Assembly: GCF_030440425.1 (NCBI RefSeq)
Contig: NZ_CP098023.1
Location: forward strand, 3,470,501 to 3,534,500
Source: Microbulbifer sp. MI-G
Lineage (GTDB): Bacteria; Pseudomonadota; Gammaproteobacteria; Pseudomonadales; Cellvibrionaceae
Direction of reading: 5' to 3'
Length of the DNA stretch: 64,000 nucleotides
A model generated the notes under the pieces. That model was not told the DNA's origin, made no database searches, and saw only the letters and a list, made by a program, of their open reading frames with translations. The translations under genes and the position numbers were made by a program. Shown piece after piece: positions 55,894-64,000 of this stretch (positions are counted from its first letter, which is position 1; each line of letters opens with the position of its first letter).

Positions 55894-56542
55894 GAAATTA
55901 CTCTTTATTAATCAATACTTTTTGGTGGGCCCACCGCCTGGGTCGCCACCTGAAAAATTTGAGACACGGCAACAGCTAAAATGTTCCCACATAAAGTTTT
56001 TGGCTGAAATATCCAGTAATCCAGAAACTCGTACAGCCTGATCAGCATTGTAAATTCAAGCTTCCAGCCGAATCTGTGAATTCGGTTGGTTTTTTGACAT
56101 CTTTTCCTGAATTCATCACTAGAAGGTTCAGGAGGGCAACCTTTGGCAAATCAGAACACGGCTATGAACTGTAGATTGTTCCGCTCCCATTCCCTGTAAT
56201 TTCAGACCTAAAGGTAAATGATACGTTCAAAATAATTTATGGCGGCATTCCATATCTTTCATCCACACCAATCAAAAGCCTCGGTTACCCCATTGGCGAC
56301 TACCCCACTTTCGAAGCCGGATTAAGTCGCGTCTATCTCATTGATTTTCACGTGAATGATAAGATGAAGATTCTGAGCCATGGAAATTCATCCGATACCA
56401 TTAAAAAAGGAATGCTGTAGGAGGAAAAGTCTTCCAAATCGGCGATTGTGTAAATGACATCAAACCCTAAAGGGCTACCTTAAGCGATTCCGGTAGATAA
56501 TATTAATTTGGAAATTATAATAGAGGGTCACTGAAAAACAGG
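55894..56542. other. Region without an intact gene, one open remnant
   Basis: A plus-strand frame at about 56212-56420 is open for about 66 codons. It has protein-like sequence (YGGIPYLSSTPIKSLGYPIG, then DYPTFEAGLSRVYLIDFHVN) but no start, and is probably a remnant; the family is not recognised. The LPMO promoter is expected at the left edge. Confidence 0.35.
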
Positions 56543-57421
56543 CTATCTCGACAGCTCCCCAATCAACCAATCAAGAAATATCCTAACATTTTTATTATTC
56601 CTATTTCGGTCTGGAATCACTGCATAATAAGTGAATCCATCAAAATGACACTTCACAGCAGAATTCTTGTAGGACACCAGCCAGTCGTTCTGGAGAGCAT
56701 TCTGGACTAGTAAAGAGCTAACCAAAGCAATACCCTGGCCTGCAAGTGCTGCTTGTATTACATGATGCTCCTGGTCGAATTGACGAATGATGTTTTTTCG
56801 GCTGATATCCCCAAGCAGGCATTTCCAGCTAAATGAAGATAAAGACCGATTAATCCACTTGACCTCCAAAAGTTGCGCCTCATTTATCCCCGCAATCTTT
56901 GACAAATAATTCGGTGCAACATACATGCCTACAGATTCAGTAGTGAGCTTCGTTGAATTCTTTGTTGTTGGTTCATATTTTCCGTATCGAATCGCAATAT
57001 CGATACGACGGTCACGCTCAATATCAACTACTTGTTCTCCTGTAATTATAGAAATGTCGATACCAGGGTTCTTTTGATAGAAGTGCTCTAGATTGGGAAC
57101 CAGCCACGTGGCCGCAAAAGATGTGGTTGTACTAACAGTAAGTGTGCTTTTTGAACCAGAAATCTCATTGACTGTGGCCACAAGCTGCTCAAAGATTCGT
57201 GACGTCGTTGCCGCCAGCAGGCTTCCATCCGCCGTTAATAGCACAGCGCGAGTTTTACGTTCAAATAGCTGCGTGTTCAGCGCTTCCTCTAAGACTTTTA
57301 TCTGGTGTGAAACCGCTGTAGGGGTAATGAAGAGCTCCTCAGCGGCTCTCTTAAAACTTCCCAGCTTTGCCGCTGCATCAAAGACTTTCAAAGAGTTGAG
57401 GGATGGGAGTTTCGGATACAC
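56543..57421 (-). CDS. LysR-family regulator (GcvA-like)
   Basis: The protein has 292 residues from GTG 57421. The helix-turn-helix is LKVFDAAAKLGSFKRAAEEL, FITPTAVSHQIKVLEEALN; the periplasmic-binding-like effector domain spans about 90-290 (LTVSTTTSFAATWLVPNLEH, IDIAIRYGKYEP). The start LPSLNSLKVFDAAA is typical of GcvA-type LysR proteins. It diverges from an azoreductase gene with 121 bases between, so it probably controls that gene. Confidence 0.9.
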   Translation of the reverse strand: MYPKLPSLNSLKVFDAAAKLGSFKRAAEELFITPTAVSHQIKVLEEALNTQLFERKTRAVLLTADGSLLAATTSRIFEQLVATVNEISGSKSTLTVSTTTSFAATWLVPNLEHFYQKNPGIDISIITGEQVVDIERDRRIDIAIRYGKYEPTTKNSTKLTTESVGMYVAPNYLSKIAGINEAQLLEVKWINRSLSSFSWKCLLGDISRKNIIRQFDQEHHVIQAALAGQGIALVSSLLVQNALQNDWLVSYKNSAVKCHFDGFTYYAVIPDRNRNNKNVRIFLDWLIGELSR

Positions 57422-57542
57422 AAATAGAGCCTTGCTATAGATGAATAATATTCATCTATAAGCAAAAAAAACTGAATTGTCAAGAGTGGTTGATAACTGC
57501 AACATAGAGCTATCTTCAGATGGTTGAAATGAGGTTTATCGA

Positions 57543-58235
57543 GTGAAAGCCCTGCTACATATTGATGCCAGTGCCCAGCAATTTGGCGGTAATCATGCTC
57601 CGAAAGCCCTTGAAAACATACCTCGGCATACCTCTATCTCAAAGGCAGTTGCCGCATCTTTTGTGAGACACTGGTCCCTGCAAAGACCCCAAGATAAAAT
57701 CATCTATAGAGACATTGGCTTTAACCCACCCTGCCTTATCAGCCAAACGTGGATAACTGCCGCATTCACTCCAGAAGAGCAGCGCAGCGAGAATCAAAGG
57801 TCCTTACTGGCGCTGTCGGATACTTTGATTAACGAGCTTGATCGTGCGGATATCATTCTAATATCTTCCCCAATGTATAATTACGGCATGCCGGCGGCCC
57901 TTAAAGCCTGGTTTGACCAAGTGATACGTATAAACAAAACCTTCACCTTTGATTTGGCCCGTGGGGATCACCCCCTTGAGCCCATAATGTCGGGAAAGAT
58001 TTTAGTTCTAATAACGTCCGCAGGAGAATTTGGCTTTGCAAAGGGTGGAATACGGGAAAAAATGAACCACTTGGGGCCTCATGTCAGAACATTGAGCCAC
58101 TACCTGGGTGTTGAGCAAGTCTGTGAAATCAATGCGGAATTTCAGGAGTTTGGTGATGAACGACACCGCGATTCAGTTCGCCAAGCATTGTCTGAAAGTA
58201 AAACGCTTGCTTTAAAATTGGCTGGCAACCAGTAA
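57543..58235 (+). CDS. azoR: FMN-dependent NADH-azoreductase family protein
   Basis: A 230-residue flavodoxin-fold oxidoreductase starting at GTG 57543 (GAGG upstream). Motifs are LLHIDASAQ, SISKAVAASFVRHW, LINELDRADIILISSPMYNY with GMPAALKAWFDQVIR (FMN site), and KILVLITSAGEFG. It reduces quinones or azo compounds with NAD(P)H; the physiological substrate is unknown. It is slightly longer than AzoR because of an insert near residues 15-25. The LysR gene is divergent. Confidence 0.85.
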   Translation: MKALLHIDASAQQFGGNHAPKALENIPRHTSISKAVAASFVRHWSLQRPQDKIIYRDIGFNPPCLISQTWITAAFTPEEQRSENQRSLLALSDTLINELDRADIILISSPMYNYGMPAALKAWFDQVIRINKTFTFDLARGDHPLEPIMSGKILVLITSAGEFGFAKGGIREKMNHLGPHVRTLSHYLGVEQVCEINAEFQEFGDERHRDSVRQALSESKTLALKLAGNQ

Positions 58236-58453
58236 ACCACAATCACTTTCCGCAGGCTATGACTCCACTAAAAATTCATCTCATTGCGGTAGCCATCCGT
58301 CGACCGCACTGACCTGATATGCAGCCATTTGCCGAGCTGTATCGCCCGAACACCAACCTGGTCTGCCTCGGCACTATTCATATGCTGAACCACGGGAATA
58401 TATGTGACCTTTCCCCTGCATTAGTACCATTCGCAGGATTAGATTCCGGTAAA

Positions 58454-59255
58454 TTACGCCGCCTTTTGAGTAAACTCAACTGGCGGTATATAGCCGAGTG
58501 AGCTGTGCGGCCTCTCGCCACTGATCGATTTCCCAGCGAGCCTCTTCCAGTGTTCTGAGCCGGTGGCGATTCAAACACGCATTCCTAAACTTGCCGTTAA
58601 GACTTTCCACAAATGCATTCTGCGTTGGTTTTCCTGCCTGGATAAGGCCCAGACCAACACCAGATTTACGGCTCCAGAAGAATATCGCCTTGCTGGTAAA
58701 CTCGGTGCCGTTGCCACACACAATCTTCGATGGTTTACCTCGCTGCTCGCAAAGCTGTTCCAGGAATCGGGCCACGCGCTGTCCACTAATGGATGTTGAG
58801 ACCAGTTGACCCATCATCTCGCGAGAGAAGTCGTCAACGATGTTCAGTACACAAAAGCGACGGTCGCTGCTTAACTACTCCGATACAAAGTCCATGGACC
58901 ATCGCTGATTCAGCTTCACGGGCACTTCCAGTGTCTGCCTTGGCCGTTGGAGCTTCTTCCGTTTCTTTGTGCGGACCTGAAGACCCTCTTCGGTGTAAAT
59001 TCGATAGGTACGCTTCCTGTTGATTACCAGCCCTTCAGCTTTGAGCATGCCATGCAGCAGTAAATAGCCGTAGGCTGATTGCTCAACGACCAATTTCTTC
59101 AGTCGAGCCCGCAAGGCATGATCATTTGCAAATTTGGATTGGTATCGATAAGCGGTTCTGCTAATGCCTGCAAGCTGGCAGGCTAGTCGCTCACTAAGCT
59201 TATGCTCTGCAATCATGTGATGAGTAACCTGCTTTCTGCCAATGGACATCACCAC
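58454..59255 (-). pseudogene. IS3 transposase orfB, disrupted
   Basis: The frame reads SIGRKQVTHHMIAEHKLSER, LQRPRQTLEVPVKLNQRWSM, DFVSE and then TAG (58875-58877, where Gln is expected). It continues to EMMGQLVSTSISGQRV and IVCGNGTEFTSKAIFFW. That last motif is normally VCDNGTEF, so the second catalytic Asp is Gly. It goes on to FVESLNGKFRNACLNRH and QWREAAQL. The expected tail RPHSSLGYIPPVEFTQKAA is in another frame after a small deletion, ending at 58454. Confidence 0.8.
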
Positions 59256-59512
59256 TTTTTTGAGAGCATGTCCTTCATTGCTTCAACTTCGAGCAGCTTG
59301 TCAGCCAGAAGCCGCTTAAGCTGGCTGTTCTCGGCTTCTAGCTCCCGCAGCCGCTTAGCTTCATTGACCTCCAGGCCAGCGTAGTTGCTACATCATTTGT
59401 AGAAAGTACCCGTGGATATGCAGAGATTACGGCAGATATCATCAACTTTGGCACCCGCTTGGTGCTCCTTGATGGCGTTGATGACTTGTTCTTCTGTATA
59501 GCGCTTCTTCAT
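59249..59512 (-). pseudogene. IS3 transposase orfA with internal stop
   Basis: ATG 59512 begins MKKRYTEEQVINAIKEHQAG, AKVDDICRNLCISTGTFYK, then TGA where a Trp is expected (FYKWRxKY). It resumes with SNYAGLEVNEAKRLRELEAE, and the leucine-zipper end VEAMKDMLSKKW follows. This is the HTH_Tnp_1 protein of IS3 elements with a nonsense mutation. Confidence 0.8.
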
Positions 59513-59587
59513 TTGTGAGATCTCCATCCCGTTAGGTTGATTGGAAAACTCATCGAGGTCATGATGTTGATTTATGGGGAAAGGTCA

Positions 59588-60146
59588 AGTCCAGGGTGAA
59601 GAGGCTTAAAAAATTCTACGCCAACTTAACAGGAACTGGCTGGCAGGTGGCATCATTTATTCATTTTGCGACAGATGTCCCCAGTTTTTCCATGAAACAT
59701 TAAACAGTTACGCGTCTGATTTTTGATTCCGTTAAACTGCTCGAATTTGAAGTCTGCTCAGCGGGGACCAAGCGCTCTCAGATCTTTCCTCCCTGTTTGG
59801 CGGCAATCAATATTTGTATATTCTAGTGCTGTCCCTTTATCGATTGCGTACGTGATTTCAATAACCTGGCGCAGTATATAACTTTTAGGTGATTCAATTT
59901 GTGGTTAGGCAATATTTCTATTGAGGGCTATGCAATATTTCAATCAATAAATTTTTATATCACTGCCATAAATTCTTCACCATCGCTGTCTATCTTCCAA
60001 CGGCACACCCATCCATATCGATTCTAGTGGAATGTAATCTGTTTTAACTGGAAATGAGATTTTTGGCTGTCCATTGGTTTTCTGGTTTCACTACACGGTG
60101 TGCTCGATTGAACCAGCTGAATTATCAAATTCTAAAATCTCTCTAA
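59588..60146. other. Intergenic region
   Basis: 560 AT-rich bases without a gene. The promoter of the PhoX-like gene should lie in the last 150 bases. Confidence 0.35.
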
Positions 60147-60167
60147 TTGACAGGAGAAGACCAGACT

Positions 60168-61586
60168 ATGGGTTCTTCAACACATTCAAATTGGGGCCGG
60201 TTGGCAAGTTATGCACGCAAGACAGGTTTAGCTTTTCTCGCTGCCCAGATACTGGTTGCCAGCTCCGCGAGTGCTCTTGACGGTGGCACGCTGCAAGTTT
60301 CCACCTATAACGGTTGGCAAGCCTTTGAGGTGATCACTCAGGGTGACAATCCTTCAGGCGATGGTTTCGGCCATTCAATGCCGGGTATTTTCGATGGTGC
60401 AGGTGCCTTTCTGCTTAATTCCTCGACAATCCGGATTCAGGTGAATCATGAAACCGGTGATGCTTCCATTAGTGAAGTGGATGTCGACGTTGCCAATTTA
60501 CAGACAGCGATCTACAACATGATTAACGCCGGAAATACCGGCGGTGTAAGTTTTGTAGTAGCTGCGCGGCAGGCCTATGACCGCTGGAGTAGCAATGGCG
60601 GGTCAAGCTGGACCAATACGTCCAGTGCCTCCAATACCAGCTTTTCCCGTTTCTGCTCAAGCCAGGCGTATGCACCAAATACGTTTGGGGAAAATCGTGG
60701 GTTTGTTGACCAGCTTTATATTACCGGTGAAGAAGTCAGTAGTGGGCGTCTGTTCGCTCTGGATAGCGCCAACCGCGATCTCTATCAGCTGAGTGGAGTC
60801 GTAGGTAGTGCTCCCGATGGTATCGGTGGTATGTCGTATGATTCCTGGGAAAACGCTGCGCTCATCGATACCGGCGAAACGCAGCATGTCGCAATAGTGC
60901 TATCTCCCGACGGCGGCTCCCGGGATATGAAGCTGTATATTGGCGTGAAGGGGCTGGATGTCAGCGGCAATGTATCCAACAGCGTTTTGGCACGGAACGG
61001 CCTGGCATATGGTAGCTGGTACTACCTGAATGCCTCCTATCCAAGCCTGGGTAATACCATTAGTGGCTTTTTTGATACCAGCGCTTCCGGAGCCTTGACC
61101 TCCAGCAAGCTGGAAGACATTGATACCAGCCCTGGGAGCCCTACTGAAGTCGTGCTTGCCGACCAGAATTCAGGCGTCTTTAATCTGAATTTCTCTCTGG
61201 TCTTCAACAGCGGATTCGATGCCGCTTCCTCCAGCTTCACCGTGACTAAAATATCCAATGAAAGCGGTTCAAACGGTAGTTTGGATAGTCCGGACAATAT
61301 CGATTGGACCGCGGCAACCACCTTGAATGGCGTGGATTATCCGGATGGAATCATCTTCGTTAACGAAGACAATAGTTCTGGTGAGATCTGGCAGATGAAT
61401 CCCAATGGCAGTAGCAAGTTGCGCATTGGACGGACGAATGTGGGCGCGGAATCAACCGGCATCTTCGACATCTCTGAATTGGTCGGCTATGCCCCCGGTA
61501 GCATTCTGGTGAGCAATAATCAGGGGTCACCATCTTCGATGACGGTCATGATCAACCCTAATGCGACATTGAGCGACAACTCCTGA
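60168..61586 (+). CDS. Secreted PhoX/DUF839-like beta-propeller protein
   Basis: The protein has 472 residues from ATG 60168 (AGGAG upstream). Signal peptide: AFLAAQILVASSASALDGG. Sequence such as SGDGFGHSMPGIFDGAGAFL, QVNHETGDASISEVDVD, GENRGFVDQLYITGEEVSSG and DGIIFVNEDNSSGEIWQMNP is typical of the PhoX/DUF839 propeller, where acidic residues hold Ca/Fe ions. It is not clear whether it is a phosphatase. After its stop (TGA) the same frame continues about 34 codons with a cadherin-like repeat (see region below). Confidence 0.65.
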   Translation: MGSSTHSNWGRLASYARKTGLAFLAAQILVASSASALDGGTLQVSTYNGWQAFEVITQGDNPSGDGFGHSMPGIFDGAGAFLLNSSTIRIQVNHETGDASISEVDVDVANLQTAIYNMINAGNTGGVSFVVAARQAYDRWSSNGGSSWTNTSSASNTSFSRFCSSQAYAPNTFGENRGFVDQLYITGEEVSSGRLFALDSANRDLYQLSGVVGSAPDGIGGMSYDSWENAALIDTGETQHVAIVLSPDGGSRDMKLYIGVKGLDVSGNVSNSVLARNGLAYGSWYYLNASYPSLGNTISGFFDTSASGALTSSKLEDIDTSPGSPTEVVLADQNSGVFNLNFSLVFNSGFDAASSSFTVTKISNESGSNGSLDSPDNIDWTAATTLNGVDYPDGIIFVNEDNSSGEIWQMNPNGSSKLRIGRTNVGAESTGIFDISELVGYAPGSILVSNNQGSPSSMTVMINPNATLSDNS

Positions 61587-61886
61587 AGTGGCCTGCCGTG
61601 TCATGAAGATGGTAGCTTGAAGATCAGTGATGTCGCGAAAAAAGGGCAGGTGTTGACCGCGAACGTATCAGGCGCGAATGGCTTTCTCTGACATCAGAGT
61701 AGGAGAGCCGGATACTTCCGGGGCGCTGAGGATACGTTCCAAGCTGGCTTTGAGGTCCACTCCCTGCCACTGTGCTGCTGAGGAAGTGCCTTTCCTCTCG
61801 CCTTGACACTGGGTTGAGCACTGATTAACCGTTTGAGGGAGTCCTTATTGCCGCAATCGATTGGCCAAGAGCCAGGCTGTCGGGGG
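61587..61886. other. Region with a cadherin-like repeat remnant after the PhoX-like stop
   Basis: In frame with the PhoX-like gene, beyond its TGA, the codons read DGSLKISDVAKKGQVLTANV, then SGANGFL and another stop at about 61690. This recalls the GSVTISG-x-GQTLTA repeat of large adhesins. It may be the tail of a longer ancestral protein or an unrelated fragment. Nothing is recognised up to the tRNA fragment. Confidence 0.35.
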
Positions 61887-61911
61887 GGTTCGAGTCCTCT
61901 CGGGGGCACCA
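61887..61911 (+). repeat. tRNA 3' fragment (T-loop to CCA), probable attachment-site remnant
   Basis: GGTTCGAGTCCTCTCGGGGG followed by CACCA is the T-loop, acceptor 3' strand and encoded CCA of a tRNA. No D-arm, anticodon arm or matching 5' acceptor strand (GCCCCCG expected) precedes it. An isolated 25-base tRNA end beside an integrase remnant is what integration into a tRNA gene leaves at the distal border. Confidence 0.65.
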
Positions 61912-61944
61912 AAATAGATTTGTAAGTCATGGAGTAATAAGCGC

Positions 61945-61981
61945 AAAAAGGCGATATCAACTTCCTGATATCGCCTTTTTT
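61945..61981. terminator. Strong bidirectional terminator
   Basis: AAAAAGGCGATATCA and TGATATCGCCTTTTT form a perfect 15-bp stem with loop ACTTCC; A- and T-runs make it work on either strand. It follows the tRNA fragment, as expected for the original tRNA terminator. Confidence 0.85.
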
Positions 61982-62006
61982 CATTTCACCCCGCAAGCCA
62001 CACCGG

Positions 62007-62537
62007 TTGCTTGGGGTAAATGTCGGCGCGACCCAGAGCCGACTGGTAACTCATAGTGGCCAGACTTCTCTGGATACGTTGCCACTCGGCTATGGCATCC
62101 GCAAGTGCGACCTTTTGCGCCTGCGCCTTTCTGACCGGCGCCCGGAGGGCCTGCGCATGCTGCACAGCAAGACAGCCGAGTCCTCCGGCCGCGAGACGCT
62201 GTACCAGTGGACCGATGCCCGTTGGTGGGCCTGGGAGGCGGCCATCGCTGCCCGCCCCATCCAGGCACCGCCCAATGCCTATCTGTTCTGCACCCGTGCC
62301 GGGGAGCCCTATATCAATGAAGAGGGATTGTGCAGCGACTTTAACAGTATCTGGCGTCGCTGGCTTGATCGCGCCCTGGATGCGGGCGTCATTGAGGCCC
62401 GGTTTACCGAGCAGAACTTGCGCGCCAAGGTGGCTACGGATTCCGTGGATTTAGAGCAGGCCAGACGGCGTTTGGGACACACCGATACCACCACAACCCG
62501 GCGCCATTACTGGCTTCGCCCGGAAATTGCGGACTGA
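62007..62537 (+). pseudogene. Tyrosine recombinase, C-terminal remnant
   Basis: Only the catalytic half is present. From about 62068 it reads LDTLPLGYGIRKCDLLRLRL (catalytic Arg), SGRETLYQWTDARWWAWEAA, AYLFCTRAGEPYINEEGLC, FTEQNLRAKVATDSVDLEQA (HxLR region with Gln-Asn in place of His) and RRRLGHTDTTTTRRHYWLRP (His and Tyr). The N-terminal domains are missing and there is no proper start. It lies 95 bases after the tRNA fragment. Confidence 0.7.
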
Positions 62538-62602
62538 ATTTGGGACAATCAGGGTTTTGTGGGACAGCTGTAAATTGCGAATGCTCTACAGGCCCCATGA
62601 AA

Positions 62603-62678
62603 TGGTGGGTCGTGCTGGACTCGAACCAGCGACCAATTGGTTAAAAGCCAACTGCTCTACCAACTGAGCTAACGACCC
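62603..62678 (-). tRNA. tRNA-Lys (UUU anticodon), CCA encoded
   Basis: A 76-base cloverleaf on the minus strand. GGGTCGT/ACGACCC form the acceptor, TAGCTCAGTTGGTAGAGC the D-arm region, TTGGCTTTTAACCAA the anticodon arm with TTT, GGTTCGAGTCC the T-arm, and CCA the end. It is intact and faces queC in the same direction. Confidence 0.97.
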
Positions 62679-62807
62679 TTTTCGCGGCTCCTTACAAGGA
62701 GACGCGTATCTTACGGATCTTCTGTGAAAAGACAATACCCAATTTAAAAAAAACCAACAAATTTAAGAAGTTAGGCATTTCATGTGAAAAATAGCGCCGA
62801 GTGATCA

Positions 62808-63485
62808 TCACTGCGCATAGATTGTCGGGTCCTCAAGGCCTGCTCCGGCGAATCCCGCCGCGCGCAAGCGACAGCTGTCGCAGCGCCCACAGGCTGCACC
62901 ATCGGTACGGGCCTGGTAACAGGATACTGTCAAGCTGTAATCCACCCCCAAACGTATACCTTCACGCACGATATCCGCCTTGCTCATACTCATCAATGGT
63001 GCCCGGATGGATAATCTGCGGCCCTCTACACCCGCACGTGTGGCCAGATTGGCCATCTTTTCATAGGCATCAATATAAGCAGGACGGCAGTCCGGATAAC
63101 CGGAATAATCCACGGCGTTAACACCCACAAAAATATCCTGAGCCCCCAAAACCTCAGCCCAACCCAGAGCGATAGAAAGGAACACGGTATTGCGCGCAGG
63201 CACATAGGTAACCGGGATACCTGCAGTCTCCTCTTCGGGAACAGCAATAGCGTCATCGGTCAGGGCAGAACCACCGATGGCACGCAAATCCAACTCAACC
63301 AGTTTGTACGCTCGTGCGCCCAGGCTCTTTGCTACCCGCGAGGCCGCCAGTAGTTCAGATGCGTGGCGCTGACCATAGTTAAAACCCAAAGCGTAGCATT
63401 CATAGCCATCAGCGCGCGCCATCGCGAGCACAGTGGCGGAATCCAGGCCACCGGATAGCAAAATTACTGCTTTTTTTGCTGTCAT
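62808..63485 (-). CDS. queC: 7-cyano-7-deazaguanine synthase
   Basis: Converts 7-carboxy-7-deazaguanine to preQ0 with ATP and ammonia, in queuosine synthesis. 225 residues from ATG 63485 (GGAG upstream). PP-loop [67 protein letters not shown], and zinc Cys in [21 protein letters not shown] 5' extension to 63725 is rejected because the PP-loop must be near the N-terminus. It is 52 bases after queE. Confidence 0.96.
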   Translation of the reverse strand: MTAKKAVILLSGGLDSATVLAMARADGYECYALGFNYGQRHASELLAASRVAKSLGARAYKLVELDLRAIGGSALTDDAIAVPEEETAGIPVTYVPARNTVFLSIALGWAEVLGAQDIFVGVNAVDYSGYPDCRPAYIDAYEKMANLATRAGVEGRRLSIRAPLMSMSKADIVREGIRLGVDYSLTVSCYQARTDGAACGRCDSCRLRAAGFAGAGLEDPTIYAQ

Positions 63486-63537
63486 CTGTTCTCCATTGAC
63501 CAATACACAAGTAGTACCGCGCGATTCATCAGGCCAA

Positions 63538-64000
63538 TCAAACCCCCGGAAGGTCTCCCCACAGTAACTTGTGCAGCTGTATCTGCAAACGCACCGGAAG
63601 GCCATCCTCCAGTATCCATTCCGCCAGTTGTCGCGCCCCCAGTTGCTTATAGCTGGGTGAGAAGAGCACCTCACCCACACGCTCTGACAAACGATACCGG
63701 TCAAGGGTAAACCTGGCCCAACCATAGTCTTCCCGGTTACAGATCACGAATTTAACCTGATCGTGTCGCGTGAGCACTTGTAGGTTTTCCATGCGATTGC
63801 GGTGCTGCTCACCAGATGCCGGAGTCTTCAAATCAACCACCCTGGAAACGCGGCTGTCCACACTGTCCACCGGCATGGCACCACTGGTTTCCAGAGTGAC
63901 GGAATAGCCCTCATTGCACAGGGCTTCCAGTAGTGGCAAACAGTTTGGTTGGGCCAGGGGCTCACCGCCGGTCACGCAGATATGGTGTGCCGGGTGGCTT
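63538..64000 (-). CDS. queE: 7-carboxy-7-deazaguanine synthase QueE (N-terminus outside window)
   Basis: The last 154 or so residues of a radical-SAM enzyme. The visible part starts before [20 protein letters not shown] (GGEP motif), then [40 protein letters not shown] and VLFSPSY. The C-terminus [17 protein letters not shown] is family-typical. The frame is open to base 64000. It forms a queuosine pair with queC. Confidence 0.94.
   Translation of the reverse strand, partial: SHPAHHICVTGGEPLAQPNCLPLLEALCNEGYSVTLETSGAMPVDSVDSRVSRVVDLKTPASGEQHRNRMENLQVLTRHDQVKFVICNREDYGWARFTLDRYRLSERVGEVLFSPSYKQLGARQLAEWILEDGLPVRLQIQLHKLLWGDLPGV

Larger units (their letters stand above)
58405..59587 (-). mobile_element. 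IS3-family insertion sequence, inactivated
   Basis: 12-bp perfect terminal inverted repeats (TGACCTTTCCCC at 58405-58416, GGGGAAAGGTCA at 59576-59587) bound 1183 bases. They hold orfA and orfB on the minus strand with the usual A6G slippery site (about 59256-59262). No matching target duplication is seen. Both ORFs carry stops, and the catalytic DDE triad is damaged, so the element cannot move by itself. Confidence 0.85.

Overview
The window reads as chromosome of a marine gammaproteobacterium, most likely a Cellvibrionales/Microbulbifer-type organism. This is inferred from gene content and layout only: a complete ectoine/hydroxyectoine cluster, a modular chitin-active LPMO, a FecI-FecR-TonB receptor unit, and the conserved dnaX-ybaB-recR-rnd-ycgL-ycgN block. 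No database search was possible.

Layout. 1-4.7 kb: two MacB/FtsX-type ABC permeases followed by an NtrC-type regulator and its sensor kinase. 5.2-13 kb: a CsrA-like small gene, then ectR and ectABCD-ask. The ectoine cluster contains three decayed inserts: a CheW fragment, an extra frame between ectB and ectC, and a DksA/TraR zinc-finger pseudogene. 13-21.5 kb: an AT-rich, heavily decayed mosaic of IS481 and IS5 remnants, an M15-peptidase scrap, a YdcZ transporter, secreted orphans and phage-like genes. It ends in a PrtN-like gene and a tyrosine integrase abutting the 5' end of dusA, so this looks like a dusA-integrated island. 21.6-29.3 kb: dusA, tal, a TerB-like gene, a STAS protein, an RsbU-type phosphatase response regulator, mlaA, and a three-gene copper-binding RiPP (bufferin/Hvf-type) locus. 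29.5-44 kb: hrpA, a POT peptide transporter, a MoxR/VWA pair, a membrane-anchored wHTH protein, and the dnaX block, where tau needs a +1 frameshift. 44-53 kb: ECF sigma factor, FecR, TonB receptor, an orphan CsgE-like gene facing three small lipoproteins, and nadA. 53-64 kb: a dead AlgZ-like kinase, a Cys-rich mini-protein, the LPMO, a LysR/azoreductase pair, a dead IS3 element, a PhoX-like secreted protein, a tRNA 3' fragment with an integrase remnant, tRNA-Lys, queC and partial queE.

The most interesting locus is 27.1-29.3 kb. A signal-peptide precursor with eight EGKCG motifs lies beside an MNIO (DUF692) enzyme and a DUF2063 partner. This is the arrangement of recently characterised copper-binding RiPPs, here with an unusually regular four-pair repeat. 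Second is dnaX, whose tau C-terminal domain lies in the +1 frame after a G-rich tract. The 11-20 kb accessory DNA is notable for several genes broken by a single in-frame stop.
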